Position numbers and translations under genes: made by a program
Notes under the pieces: generated by a model
What the model was told of the DNA's origin: nothing
Databases searched by the model: none
Seen by the model: only the letters and a program-made list of their open reading frames with translations
Assembly: GCA_002418685.1 (NCBI GenBank)
Contig: DIEP01000038.1
Location: 1-12,608, forward strand
DNA: 12,608 nucleotides
Direction of reading: 5' to 3'
DNA from: Ignavibacteria bacterium UBA5771
GTDB taxonomy: Bacteria; Bacteroidota; Ignavibacteria; Kapaibacteriales; UBA2268
In this document: positions 1 to 7,207 of the stretch, one piece after another
Position numbering within the stretch: the first letter of the stretch is position 1
Layout of the letters: each line of letters begins with the position of its first letter

Positions 1-76
1 TTAATTTCTCAATTACTTGCTTCCCTTCTTTGAAAAAGCGGACTGTGTAAAAGCCGGCGGGAAGGGATGCGACGCT
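1..76 (-). pseudogene. Remnant or shifted 3' end of a T9SS sorting-domain gene, running off the left edge
   Basis: Read on the minus strand, bases 76 to 2 give 25 codons containing SLPAGFYTVRFFKEGKQ and ending VIEKL, with the frame still open at the window edge. The LPAGFYTVR core followed by a short basic strand is the usual last part of the type A T9SS C-terminal sorting domain, which directs a protein through the outer membrane. In this frame a TGA (77-79) stands immediately upstream, so the domain has no in-frame upstream half. A neighbouring minus-strand frame has ATG at 112-114 behind a GGAGG and reads for 33 codons to a TAA at 13-15, ending in a different frame from the sorting domain. 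This suggests a decayed or frameshifted gene end, or a transferred fragment. An assembly error is also possible. The family call is fairly good; the status as a pseudogene is uncertain because the fragment is so short. Confidence 0.4.
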
Positions 77-237
77 TCAAAAACCTTGTCGATACCGAGA
101 AAAAGTAAACTCATATCCGCCTCCATTTTTGAATATATTTAAATTACAAAATAATATTTAAATAATAGTACTTTTTTTGTGAAAAAAATAAAATATTTTT
201 TATAATAATTTTTTTTATTCATCGTTAATACACAAAA

Positions 238-316
238 CCCGTGGGGGCGCCATCGAAAAATGGCTGAGAGTGACCCATCGAACCTGATCCAGATAATACT
301 GGCGTAGGGAAACGGG
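238..316 (+). promoter_or_regulatory. TPP riboswitch (THI element)
   Basis: This is a thiamin pyrophosphate-sensing mRNA leader. P1 is CCCGT (238-242) paired with ACGGG (312-316). P2 includes GGG (244-246) with CCC (274-276). A small P3 hairpin (CCAT/ATGG) lies just before the conserved CTGAGA (264-269). The second conserved block ACCTGATC (282-289) leads into the P5 hairpin CCAG/CTGG (289-292/299-302), followed by the invariant GCGTAGGGA (302-310). All hallmark segments are in order and the helices close, so the aptamer looks intact. When TPP binds, such elements normally shut off the downstream gene, here the TonB-dependent receptor that starts 82 bases later. A TATAAT-like box at 201-206 could be the promoter -10, but no convincing -35 was found. 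Confidence 0.95.
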
Positions 317-392
317 AGAGGATTTACCTTCTCAAAAAAGTGCCACTCAAATTTCCTCACGGAAAAATAAAGTTTTCCAATAATTTTAAGGT
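316..392 (+). promoter_or_regulatory. Possible riboswitch expression platform (translational)
   Basis: The stretch between the aptamer and the receptor start contains a hairpin GAGAGG/CCTTCTC (316-321/327-333) that shares base 316 with the aptamer P1, so the two helices cannot both form fully. ACCTT (326-330) in that hairpin is also complementary to AAGGT (388-392), which covers the likely Shine-Dalgarno sequence of the receptor gene. A second AT-rich hairpin GGAAAA/TTTTCC lies at 361-378. None of these is followed by a U-tract, so control of translation start looks more likely than transcription termination. The pairing scheme is inferred by eye. Confidence 0.3.
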
Positions 393-398
393 TAAAAA

Positions 399-2783
399 AT
401 GTTTAGAAAAATGACTTTATTTTTCTGTGGGCTATTAATAACTTCATTTTCAGTATTTGCCGAAGAAAATGATACCACAGAAATCGAAAAAACCTATTAT
501 TTGCCGAGCATTACAGTTTCGACAAATCGCGTTATTGAAAGCAAATCGCCAGTTCCATTTTCTATCGTAACGGAGAGTGAAATTTCAAAGTCCTATATTT
601 ATCAGGATTTGCCCGACTTGCTTTCAGCCTTGCCATCGATTTATTCCTATTCGCAGAATGGCAACTCAATTGGGTATTCAAACCTATCATTGCGAGGATT
701 TGAACAGCGACGCATTTCAGTGCTAATCAATGGAATTCCCCAAAATGACCCTGAAGATCATGATGTGTATTGGATTGATTTTCCTGATCTCTCCTCTAAT
801 CTCGGTTTAATTGAAGTGCAACGAGGAGGAGGACTCACAAGCTACGGACCTCCTGCAATTGGTGGAACTATCAACCTCTCCACAACTAATTTTGTCAATC
901 AGCGGGGAATTAAAATCTATGCAGGTGGAGGATTCCAAGAATTTGGAGGTAAAGGCGATGCCCTAAAACAAAATGTAAGCAAATACTCAATTGAAGCATC
1001 CAGCGGATATACTGATGGATATGCATTCTATGGTCGATTATCGCGAATTAATTCTTTTGGATATCGTGATCACTCTTGGGTTACGCTTAATAGTTATTTT
1101 TTAAGTGCAGCTCGATTTGATAAAAATGTGACTACTCAAATCAATGTTTTTGGAGGTCCAATTTCTGACGGATTGTCCTATACAGGAATTCCTAAGGAAT
1201 ACATTACAGATAAAGAAAAGCGGCTTGTGAATTATAATTATTGGGAATACGATTCAACGGGGAAAAATGTGTCATATTCTCAAACTCGGCGTAACCAAGA
1301 AGTAGAGGAATTTTCGCAACCACATTATGAAATGCTGAATGATGTGAAAATTTCCGATAATCTCCAATTGCTTTCTTCTCTATTTCTTTATACAGGCGCT
1401 GGCTATTTCGATTATGATGCAACGGGTTGGACAAATGCACAAATGTTTCAGTTGACTGCTAAAAATGGCTATCCCGATGCAAAAGACCCCCTCAATCCTA
1501 TAATTCGAGCGTATGTTGGAAATAAGCAGGGTGGTTGGATTCCCCGTCTTTTATGGAAACATACAAATGGTGAATTACTTACAGGTTTTGAATTGCGTAT
1601 TCATCGCTCCGAACATTGGGGAAAAATTCAATATGCTGAAAATCTGCCAACGAATTATAATCCTGATTTCAAATTTTATCAATATGACGGAGCCAGGGAT
1701 ATATTTTCAGTTTTTGCTCGTGAAAACTATAATTTTACAGAAAAATTATCTCTTAATCTCGAGGGGCAATTGACTTATAATTCATATGGTATAAATAATG
1801 AAAAGCTTGGCAATTTCAACACATTATATCGAACGTTTGACGGCAAAGTGGCAGGAAATGGTGGCGATATATTTTCAGTGAAATATTTATTTTTCAATCC
1901 GAAATTGGGAATGAATTATTTGCTTAATAATTCGATGAATGCATATTTTCTGATTACTTATTCAACCCTAGAACCAAATATGAGCTCGCTTTACAATGCT
2001 TCAGAATCATATTTAGGAACAAAACCCAATTTTGAAATGAAAATCGATGAATTTGGGGATGCAGATTATAATTTCAATAATCCTTTGATCAAACCCGAAA
2101 AAATGTTTGATTTTGAATTGGGATATAATTGGAAAACTGATCTATTTAATATTAATGCGAATTTTTATTGGATGAGATATACCGATGAACTTGTAAAGAG
2201 CGGTCAATTGGATATTTTTGGTCTTCCTATAACAGGAAATGCTCCAAAGACACAGCATATTGGCATAGAATTGGCTCTGGCTGCAAATCTGTTCAAATCA
2301 TCCTTTGGAAATCTCGATTTCTCTTGCAATGCAACATTTAGCCGAAATAGAATTCTTGAGTATAATTATTATGTTGATAATAATAATTACATTTCATTGA
2401 AAAATAATCAAATAGCAGGATTTCCTGATATTCTTGCAAACTTCGTTTTGACATATACATTCAAGAATTTCTATATTTCATACAGTGCAAAATATCTTGG
2501 CGAATCAAAAACAGATAATTTCGGAGGCTTGCTAATGCAGAATCAATTGCTGAAATCATCGATGGGAAGTGAATATTATGCAGATAATACTCTCGATCCA
2601 TATTTTGTCTCAAATCTTGATATTTCATACACTTTTCAAGAAATTTTGGGAATAGAATCCCTAACATTGCAAGGGAAAATCAATAATTTATTTAATAAAT
2701 TATATGCGGGGGGAGGGCAAGGCAAGGAATTTTTCCCTGCATCAGAAAGGAACGGCTTCCTTGGGATAGAACTTGGATTATAA
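399..2783 (+). CDS. TonB-dependent outer-membrane receptor, probably for thiamin or a thiamin precursor
   Basis: The product is a 794-residue outer-membrane active transporter powered by TonB-ExbBD. Residues 1-21 form a Sec signal peptide ending SVFA. A TonB-box-like SITVST lies at about 37-42. The plug domain covers about 45-165, with LSLRGFEQRRISVLINGIP (97-114), the IEVQRGGG turn (138-145) and the AIGGTINL motif (153-160). The rest is beta-barrel, closing with a KINNLFNKLY segment and FFPASERNGFLGIELGL. The protein ends in Leu rather than the usual terminal aromatic residue. There is no N-terminal carboxypeptidase-like domain, so it is a plain rather than SusC-type receptor. The start at 399 is supported by TAAGG (387-391) and the signal peptide. 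The TPP riboswitch upstream is the best clue to substrate: riboswitch-controlled receptors of this sort import thiamin in Bacteroides. No thiamin biosynthesis gene or inner-membrane transporter is adjacent, so the substrate is inferred. Confidence 0.93.
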   Translation: MFRKMTLFFCGLLITSFSVFAEENDTTEIEKTYYLPSITVSTNRVIESKSPVPFSIVTESEISKSYIYQDLPDLLSALPSIYSYSQNGNSIGYSNLSLRGFEQRRISVLINGIPQNDPEDHDVYWIDFPDLSSNLGLIEVQRGGGLTSYGPPAIGGTINLSTTNFVNQRGIKIYAGGGFQEFGGKGDALKQNVSKYSIEASSGYTDGYAFYGRLSRINSFGYRDHSWVTLNSYFLSAARFDKNVTTQINVFGGPISDGLSYTGIPKEYITDKEKRLVNYNYWEYDSTGKNVSYSQTRRNQEVEEFSQPHYEMLNDVKISDNLQLLSSLFLYTGAGYFDYDATGWTNAQMFQLTAKNGYPDAKDPLNPIIRAYVGNKQGGWIPRLLWKHTNGELLTGFELRIHRSEHWGKIQYAENLPTNYNPDFKFYQYDGARDIFSVFARENYNFTEKLSLNLEGQLTYNSYGINNEKLGNFNTLYRTFDGKVAGNGGDIFSVKYLFFNPKLGMNYLLNNSMNAYFLITYSTLEPNMSSLYNASESYLGTKPNFEMKIDEFGDADYNFNNPLIKPEKMFDFELGYNWKTDLFNINANFYWMRYTDELVKSGQLDIFGLPITGNAPKTQHIGIELALAANLFKSSFGNLDFSCNATFSRNRILEYNYYVDNNNYISLKNNQIAGFPDILANFVLTYTFKNFYISYSAKYLGESKTDNFGGLLMQNQLLKSSMGSEYYADNTLDPYFVSNLDISYTFQEILGIESLTLQGKINNLFNKLYAGGGQGKEFFPASERNGFLGIELGL

Positions 2784-2820
2784 AACTGTGGCATTGTCTC
2801 AAAAGGGGATTGTCTCAGAA

Positions 2821-2855
2821 GTTGTTGGGGCAGGTTTGGAATCTGCCCTTACAAC
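2821..2855. repeat. GC-rich hairpin repeat downstream of the receptor gene
   Basis: GTTGT (2821-2825) pairs with ACAAC (2851-2855), and GGGCAG (2828-2833) with CTGCCC (2843-2848), around a 9-base loop. The hairpin is much richer in G and C than its surroundings. It resembles the short GGGGCAGG...CCTGCCCC hairpins found scattered between genes in many bacterial genomes (recalled, not searched). Because it lies 38 bases after the receptor stop codon and is followed by TTTT, it may also serve as a transcription terminator for the receptor mRNA. Confidence 0.6.
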
Positions 2856-2953
2856 TTTTCCCCTGCTATCAAGATGGGGTGAGGGTGTTTTCTACTCATT
2901 TTGCACAGATGGGATACGAACACACCTTTATCCCCACTTAAAAAGAGGGGAAA
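2856..2953. repeat. Imperfect long inverted repeat
   Basis: The outer ends TTTTCCCC (2856-2863) and GGGGAAA (2947-2953) are complementary. Further in, a GGGGTGAGGGTGT block on the left faces an ACACCTTTATCCCC block on the right with a few mismatches, so about 98 bases can fold into one imperfect hairpin. The left arm resembles the CCCC...GGGGTGAGGGTGT type of non-coding repeat that recurs between genes in some environmental bacteria. A reading frame crosses the region, but it begins inside the receptor gene at a TTG and looks accidental. Confidence 0.5.
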
Positions 2954-2957
2954 TATA

Positions 2958-2989
2958 GATTGCTTCGTCATTTCATTCTTCGCAATGAC
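2958..2989. repeat. Dispersed palindromic repeat of the GTCATTGCGA...GACGAAGCAATC type
   Basis: The 32-base unit starts GATTGCTTCGTCA and ends TTCGCAATGAC. On the minus strand it reads GTCATTGCGAAG, a variable middle, then GACGAAGCAATC. The ends ATTGC/GCAAT are inverted, giving a small hairpin. I recognise the pattern from intergenic repeats that occur in many copies in unrelated bacterial genomes. Its origin and function are not settled. No second copy lies in this window, so the repeat status rests on recognition of the motif. Confidence 0.6.
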
Positions 2990-3046
2990 TTTTCATTTTC
3001 ACTCAGAATAACAATTTCCCGTTTCGATCATTAATATTTCATCAGG

Positions 3047-3074
3047 AAAAAGGTCCCTTGAAATTATCCTTTTT
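3047..3074 (-). terminator. Weak candidate terminator for the 3087-4451 gene
   Basis: AAAAAGG (3047-3053) and CCTTTTT (3068-3074) are inverted around a 14-base loop. On the minus-strand transcript the hairpin would follow the stop codon by about 12 bases and carry a run of five U in its 3' arm. The stem is only 7 base pairs and AT-rich, so the call is tentative. Confidence 0.3.
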
Positions 3075-3086
3075 ATTATTGCGAAA

Positions 3087-4451
3087 TTATATTTGTGAGA
3101 TACTTAATTCTTGTTTGACTTTCTCAAAATTATAGATTGGTGTTCCGTCTTCACCAATTTGGATTTCACCACGTAAATCGATAATTAGTTTTTCGAGCGA
3201 ATGCTTTGCGTTATCGAATAAATCTTTCGGCAAGTTGATTGCATTTGCTATTTGATTAAACGTCAATTTCTCTGTTGGTTGGGTGAATATAGCATTGAAT
3301 ACTTTTTTCAGCATAATCATTTTCTTTCGTTTGCTTGAATATGAAAGAGTAAAAGGAATGCGAATTATGGGAATAAGGAAAAAAGAAATAGAAAAAATCA
3401 AAGGAAACCATCCCAAAGCAAATATCAAAAATGGAGAAAGTGTATACGAACCTTGGGTGACTAATGGATCAGTTGCTGAACTTAATATAGTATAAGAAAC
3501 GAACATATTAAATGCGTTCATTCCAATAATTAGCAAATTTTTACCAATTGAATTCCCTGTATGCTCAGCGGGTGGGTCGATTTCATTATAATAATAAATG
3601 ATTTTTCCGCCATCCAAATCTTTTGCTTGTATGTTTAACAAGTTTGTGAAATCTGCGACTATCGTTCCTGTTTCTGAAATAGATAATTCTCCTTTATATT
3701 TTGCAGCATATTCAGCAAGTTTTTCTTCAGCTTTATCATAAGACAAACCAGAAAGCAGCACTATATCAGCCGCAGTTAATTTTCCTTTAGATTTTTGGCG
3801 TATAAAAGAAATCATTTCTTTTGCATCAGCATTTGGATCGGGTTTAGGATTATCAGGACCAAATACAAAGCTAAAGACAGATTGGACAAAATTTTTCCCA
3901 CTATTCTTTTCTTTTCCATATTTTTTATATGTTAACCCCGAAGGATCCGTGACATTTTGAAGAGTTCCCGTCCAAGCCATTAAGCTTAATCCTTGGAGTA
4001 TACCTCTAATCAAGCCACCCAGCACAACATCGATGCGTAAACCACCCCCACGATCATCTCTATCTGAGCCTGAAGCAAAGAGTAATACCGCAATGATAAT
4101 CACAATAAAAAGTATAGTGTAAAAAACAAGGATGATGCCTGTCGCTGCTTTATATATAACAGTGAATATTTTCCAAAGAGTGCTCAAAAAATTGTATAAG
4201 ATTTCATTAAATGTCTTCTTATTAATTTTTTGGAGTGGATAGTGGAATTCAAACATCAAAGAGCCTGTTTGCGGGTTCATTACTACTTTTGCTCGGTAAA
4301 GTTCGAGCAATCTTTGCAAAGCCGAATTGATTGCATCTAAAGAATATCCCGTTTCAGCAACGGCATCCTCAGGCGAGAATTTACCGCGTGTTTGACGGAT
4401 AATTTTTTCAACTGATTGAAGTGCTTGTTCCTGTGATGTTTCTTTTGCCAT
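3087..4451 (-). CDS. Membrane protein with three winged-helix-like repeats, function unknown
   Basis: I do not recognise this 454-residue protein as a named family. It contains three similar segments of about 47 residues: 23-69 (GKFSPEDA...LMFEF), 223-268 (GKLTAADI...TIVADF) and 394-442 (EKLTFNQI...PIYNF). Each follows the same plan: a Lys-(Leu/Phe)-(Ser/Thr) start, a short helix, a turn with Gly or Asn, a second helix rich in Ala/Leu, and a two-strand wing ending in Phe, as in a winged helix-turn-helix. Between copies 1 and 2 lie a strong membrane helix (about 103-127), a basic/acidic Gly stretch, a weaker hydrophobic segment (140-162) and SVFSFVFGP (191-199). Between copies 2 and 3 lie two membrane segments (about 304-326 and 337-368). 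There is no signal peptide or clear Shine-Dalgarno; the ATG at 4449-4451 is the natural start. It is divergent from rpsA across 169 bases. Whether the domains bind DNA, RNA or protein cannot be told. Confidence 0.85.
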   Translation of the reverse strand: MAKETSQEQALQSVEKIIRQTRGKFSPEDAVAETGYSLDAINSALQRLLELYRAKVVMNPQTGSLMFEFHYPLQKINKKTFNEILYNFLSTLWKIFTVIYKAATGIILVFYTILFIVIIIAVLLFASGSDRDDRGGGLRIDVVLGGLIRGILQGLSLMAWTGTLQNVTDPSGLTYKKYGKEKNSGKNFVQSVFSFVFGPDNPKPDPNADAKEMISFIRQKSKGKLTAADIVLLSGLSYDKAEEKLAEYAAKYKGELSISETGTIVADFTNLLNIQAKDLDGGKIIYYYNEIDPPAEHTGNSIGKNLLIIGMNAFNMFVSYTILSSATDPLVTQGSYTLSPFLIFALGWFPLIFSISFFLIPIIRIPFTLSYSSKRKKMIMLKKVFNAIFTQPTEKLTFNQIANAINLPKDLFDNAKHSLEKLIIDLRGEIQIGEDGTPIYNFEKVKQELSISQI

Positions 4452-4551
4452 TTTAAATTTTAAAAATACTAAATTAAGAATAAAATATGAGGTAGGAATT
4501 TAATTCAATAGCACTTTAACTTAAAAACTTAACATATTCGTAATTTTTTAT

Positions 4552-4559
4552 TAATTTTG
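4552..4559 (+). promoter_or_regulatory. Bacteroidota-type -7 promoter box for rpsA
   Basis: TAATTTTG matches the TAnnTTTG consensus of the primary sigma factor in Bacteroidota and would place the transcript start roughly 55 bases before the rpsA start codon. A good TTG-type -33 box at the expected distance is not obvious, so the assignment is moderate to low. The shared 169-base spacer must also hold a promoter for the divergent membrane-protein gene; none could be singled out. Confidence 0.4.
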
Positions 4560-4607
4560 TACTTTTATTTATAATTAATTAACTAATGTTTAACTTAAAA
4601 TCAAATT

Positions 4608-4615
4608 AGGAGGAG
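4608..4615 (+). promoter_or_regulatory. Strong Shine-Dalgarno sequence of rpsA
   Basis: AGGAGGAG sits five bases before the ATG at 4621. It is the strongest ribosome-binding site in the window; the receptor gene has only TAAGG and the divergent membrane-protein gene none. It fixes the rpsA start and fits a highly translated ribosomal-protein gene. Confidence 0.8.
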
Positions 4616-4620
4616 ATTGA

Positions 4621-6828
4621 ATGTCTGATGACATAATGGATCAAAATGAGGATCCAACTCAAATAAATCAAGAAAGCGAACAAGTTATTGACTCTCTTGA
4701 ATCCCCCAATAATGAACCAGCACAGAAACTAAAACCTTTGATTGAACTGCTTAATGATGGATTTGGAAATTTAGAGATGGAAGATACTTTATTCCAATCT
4801 CTTTATGAGAATTCTGTTTCTAATATTAAGGAAGATCAACTTATCAAGGGAACAATCATTGACTTTTCCAAAGATGAAATAGTTGTTGATATCGGTTTTA
4901 AATCCTATGGATATATTCCTAGAGCTGAATTGATTAATCCCGAATCCTATCGCATTGGCGATGTTGTGGAAGTATATGTCGAAAATCTTGAAGATAGCAC
5001 AGGCAAAGTTGTCCTTTCTCGTCGCCATGCTGACTTTATGAAAATCTGGCAAAGAATTTCTGAGCTCCACGAAAAACAAGAAACATTCAATGTCAAAATT
5101 CTTAGAAGAATCAAAGGTGGAATGGTTGTTGATCTTCTCGGAGTTGAAGCATTTCTTCCAGGTTCCCAAATCGATATTCGACCTGTTAGAGATTTCGATG
5201 CCTGGGTCGGGCAAAATATCGACATAAAAGTCGTGAAAATCAACCAAATGAATTACAATGTTGTCGTAAGCCATAAAATCCTTCTCGAAGAGGAAATGAG
5301 CGAGCAGAGAAGCGAAATTATGTCTCGCCTTGAGAAAGGACTAGTTCTTGAAGGTGTCGTTAAAGCGATCGCTGACTTCGGTATTTTTGTCGATTTGGGT
5401 GGCGTCGATGGACTTGTTCATATCACTGATCTTTCTTGGGGACGCGTCACTCATCCAAGCGAAGTCGTTCAGCTTGACCAACCCGTCAAAGTTGTTGTTC
5501 TTGATTTTGATCAAGACAAAAAACGTATTTCTCTTGGTATGAAGCAATTAACTCCTCATCCATGGGATTCCATTGGTGATAAATATCAACCCGGAACCAA
5601 AGTTCAAGGGAAAGTTGTCAGTTTAACTGATTATGGTGCCTTTATAGAAATTGAACGCGGTATTGAAGGGCTTATTCATATTAGCGAAATGTCCTGGACT
5701 CAACATATAAAGCATCCTTCTCAAGTCGTATCCTTAGGGCAAGAAGTCGAAGCTATTGTCCTCAATATTGATACTGAAAATAAGAAGCTCGCTCTTGGTA
5801 TGAAGCAATTATTACCCGATCCATGGTCCGATTTAATTATACGCTATCCTATCGGGACCAAGCACACAGGTATCGTGCGTAATATTACAAACTTCGGAGC
5901 ATTTGTCGAGCTTGAACCTGGCGTCGATGGTCTTGTTCATATTAGTGATCTTTCTTGGACAAAGAAAATCCGTCATCCGGGTGAGTTTGTCAAGAAAGGA
6001 GATAACCTTGACATAGTTGTTATTGGCATTGATCTTGACCAACGTAGGATTTCTCTTGGTCATAAGCAGGTGTTTGATAATCCTTGGGAGAATCTCGAGG
6101 AACGTTATAAAGTCGGCAATGAGACGCAAGGCAAAATTTCTCGTATTATTGAGAAGGGAATCATTGTTGAATTGCCTGATGAAGTCGATGGTTTTGTGCC
6201 TGTTTCTCAACTTTCGTTTGCTCCCGTTAAAAATATCAGCGAATATTTCCGTATGGGTGATGTTCTCCCATTAAAAGTTGTGGAATTTGATAAAGAAGCT
6301 AAGAAAATTGTCCTTTCCGCTGTGGAAGCTTTGCGGGGTAAGGATCAAGATTTTATTAATAAATATAACGAGCAGCATCCCGTTCCAAATTCAGACCAAT
6401 ATCAATCTTATGAAGTTAAATTCGAGTCATTACGCGATGAAATTGCAAGTATGGAAAGCGAAACAGAGGCGTATCTTCGCCAAGAAGTGAATTTCTATCC
6501 AAGCATTATGGAAGCTTTTGAAGAAATTAAGGAGGAACCTATTCAAATTAAGAATACTGAACCCCTTCGTTTGGCTGATATTCAAAGCAAAATCCACGAA
6601 ATCACTCCAAAAGAGGAGACAAAACCCGAAGAGAGCGTTCCTGAGGTTGAAATAAATGCTGAAGTTTCTGAACCCGAGATTGCTCCGGAACCCATTGAGT
6701 CGCAACCAAGTGAATTGCCCGAGGAACCTTTGAATAAAGACAAAGAAGAGCCAAATAATTCTGAAATTTCGTCGGATATTAATCCTGATATTAATAAAGT
6801 AGAAGAAGATAATTCTAAGAATTCATAA
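4621..6828 (+). CDS. rpsA: 30S ribosomal protein S1
   Basis: S1 binds mRNA on the small ribosomal subunit and helps translation start. The 735-residue product has six S1 (OB-fold) domains at about 72-136, 153-220, 239-309, 324-395, 411-483 and 499-570. Domains 3-5 carry the strongest RNA-binding signature: a DFGIFVDL, DYGAFIEI or NFGAFVEL strand, then GLVHIT/GLIHIS, SW, HP and a closing LGMKQL-type strand. Domains 1 and 2 are divergent, as usual for the ribosome-docking domains. Domain 6 is also weaker (EKGIIVEL, VPVSQLSF). A 70-residue acidic leader precedes domain 1. After domain 6 comes about 165 residues of charged tail, becoming Glu/Pro-rich and probably disordered from about 635 on, which is longer than the tail of enterobacterial S1 (about 557 residues in all). 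The gene stands alone between its own promoter region and a strong terminator. Confidence 0.97.
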   Translation: MSDDIMDQNEDPTQINQESEQVIDSLESPNNEPAQKLKPLIELLNDGFGNLEMEDTLFQSLYENSVSNIKEDQLIKGTIIDFSKDEIVVDIGFKSYGYIPRAELINPESYRIGDVVEVYVENLEDSTGKVVLSRRHADFMKIWQRISELHEKQETFNVKILRRIKGGMVVDLLGVEAFLPGSQIDIRPVRDFDAWVGQNIDIKVVKINQMNYNVVVSHKILLEEEMSEQRSEIMSRLEKGLVLEGVVKAIADFGIFVDLGGVDGLVHITDLSWGRVTHPSEVVQLDQPVKVVVLDFDQDKKRISLGMKQLTPHPWDSIGDKYQPGTKVQGKVVSLTDYGAFIEIERGIEGLIHISEMSWTQHIKHPSQVVSLGQEVEAIVLNIDTENKKLALGMKQLLPDPWSDLIIRYPIGTKHTGIVRNITNFGAFVELEPGVDGLVHISDLSWTKKIRHPGEFVKKGDNLDIVVIGIDLDQRRISLGHKQVFDNPWENLEERYKVGNETQGKISRIIEKGIIVELPDEVDGFVPVSQLSFAPVKNISEYFRMGDVLPLKVVEFDKEAKKIVLSAVEALRGKDQDFINKYNEQHPVPNSDQYQSYEVKFESLRDEIASMESETEAYLRQEVNFYPSIMEAFEEIKEEPIQIKNTEPLRLADIQSKIHEITPKEETKPEESVPEVEINAEVSEPEIAPEPIESQPSELPEEPLNKDKEEPNNSEISSDINPDINKVEEDNSKNS

Positions 6829-6857
6829 ATTATAACTCATACTTATATCTAAAAAAT

Positions 6858-6886
6858 AAAAGCCCGCTTCATTAGTGGGCTTTTTT
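6858..6886 (+). terminator. Intrinsic terminator of rpsA
   Basis: AAAAGCCCGC (6858-6867) pairs with GTGGGCTTTT (6875-6884), with one G-T wobble, around a 7-base loop, and the 3' arm runs into a T-tract (6881-6886). It begins 30 bases after the rpsA stop codon, so rpsA is probably transcribed alone. This is the best terminator in the window. Confidence 0.92.
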
Positions 6887-7207
6887 ATTTATATTTTTTA
6901 GAACAATTATACGCACAAATCCTTCCACAATCAATCTATCCTCAACTGCCAGGCAATTTCCATGCGACGACTTATTGCGTTGATGCTTTTAAAAAATGCA
7001 TCAAGACAAGAAATATAGAGATTATTGATTTGTATTTATATAATTATTAATTTAGCATAAAGAAAAAAGCAAACCATTAAAAAAAATAAAGTTAAATTGG
7101 AAAGCGATAGAAAAATGTAACAAAATGGATTTCGAACTGTCTTAGAGCTATAATAAAATGTAAATTTATAAAACTGAAAATAATCATTAAAATACGGAGG
7201 GTTTAGT
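6887..7207. other. Gene-free spacer between rpsA and the secreted-protein genes
   Basis: No convincing coding region was found on either strand. A minus-strand frame across about 6870-6990 is open for some 38 codons but has no start site or recognisable homology. The spacer contains a hairpin at 6980-7004, then a very AT-rich stretch, and GGAGG (7196-7200) seven bases before the next start codon. A TATAAT at 7149-7154 lacks a partner -35 box, so the promoter of the following gene pair is not located. Confidence 0.5.
6980..7004. other. Short perfect-stem hairpin
   Basis: TTGATGC (6980-6986) and GCATCAA (6998-7004) form a 7-base-pair stem around an A/T-only loop of 11 bases. It has no following T-tract on the plus strand, so it is not a typical terminator. 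It may be an operator-like palindrome or an mRNA leader hairpin of the downstream gene, or chance. Confidence 0.3.

Noticed and set aside
139..360. Open frame of 73 codons on the minus strand across the leader of the receptor gene
   Set aside because: It runs antisense through the conserved TPP riboswitch, whose structure explains the sequence. Its residues show no recognisable domain.
2773..2958. Open frame of 61 codons on the plus strand after the receptor gene
   Set aside because: It starts at a TTG inside the receptor gene and reads through foldable repeat elements; no protein-like pattern or ribosome-binding site.
2821..2989. CRISPR array or insertion-sequence end
   Set aside because: The elements differ from one another, there are no regular repeat-spacer units, and no transposase is nearby.
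4789..5274. Long minus-strand open frame opposite rpsA
   Set aside because: It is antisense to conserved S1 domains and results from the codon pattern of rpsA; it has no recognisable motif of its own.
6870..6990. Minus-strand frame of about 38 codons in the spacer after rpsA
   Set aside because: No start codon with a ribosome-binding site, no recognised family, and it overlaps the rpsA terminator. A decayed gene fragment cannot be excluded.
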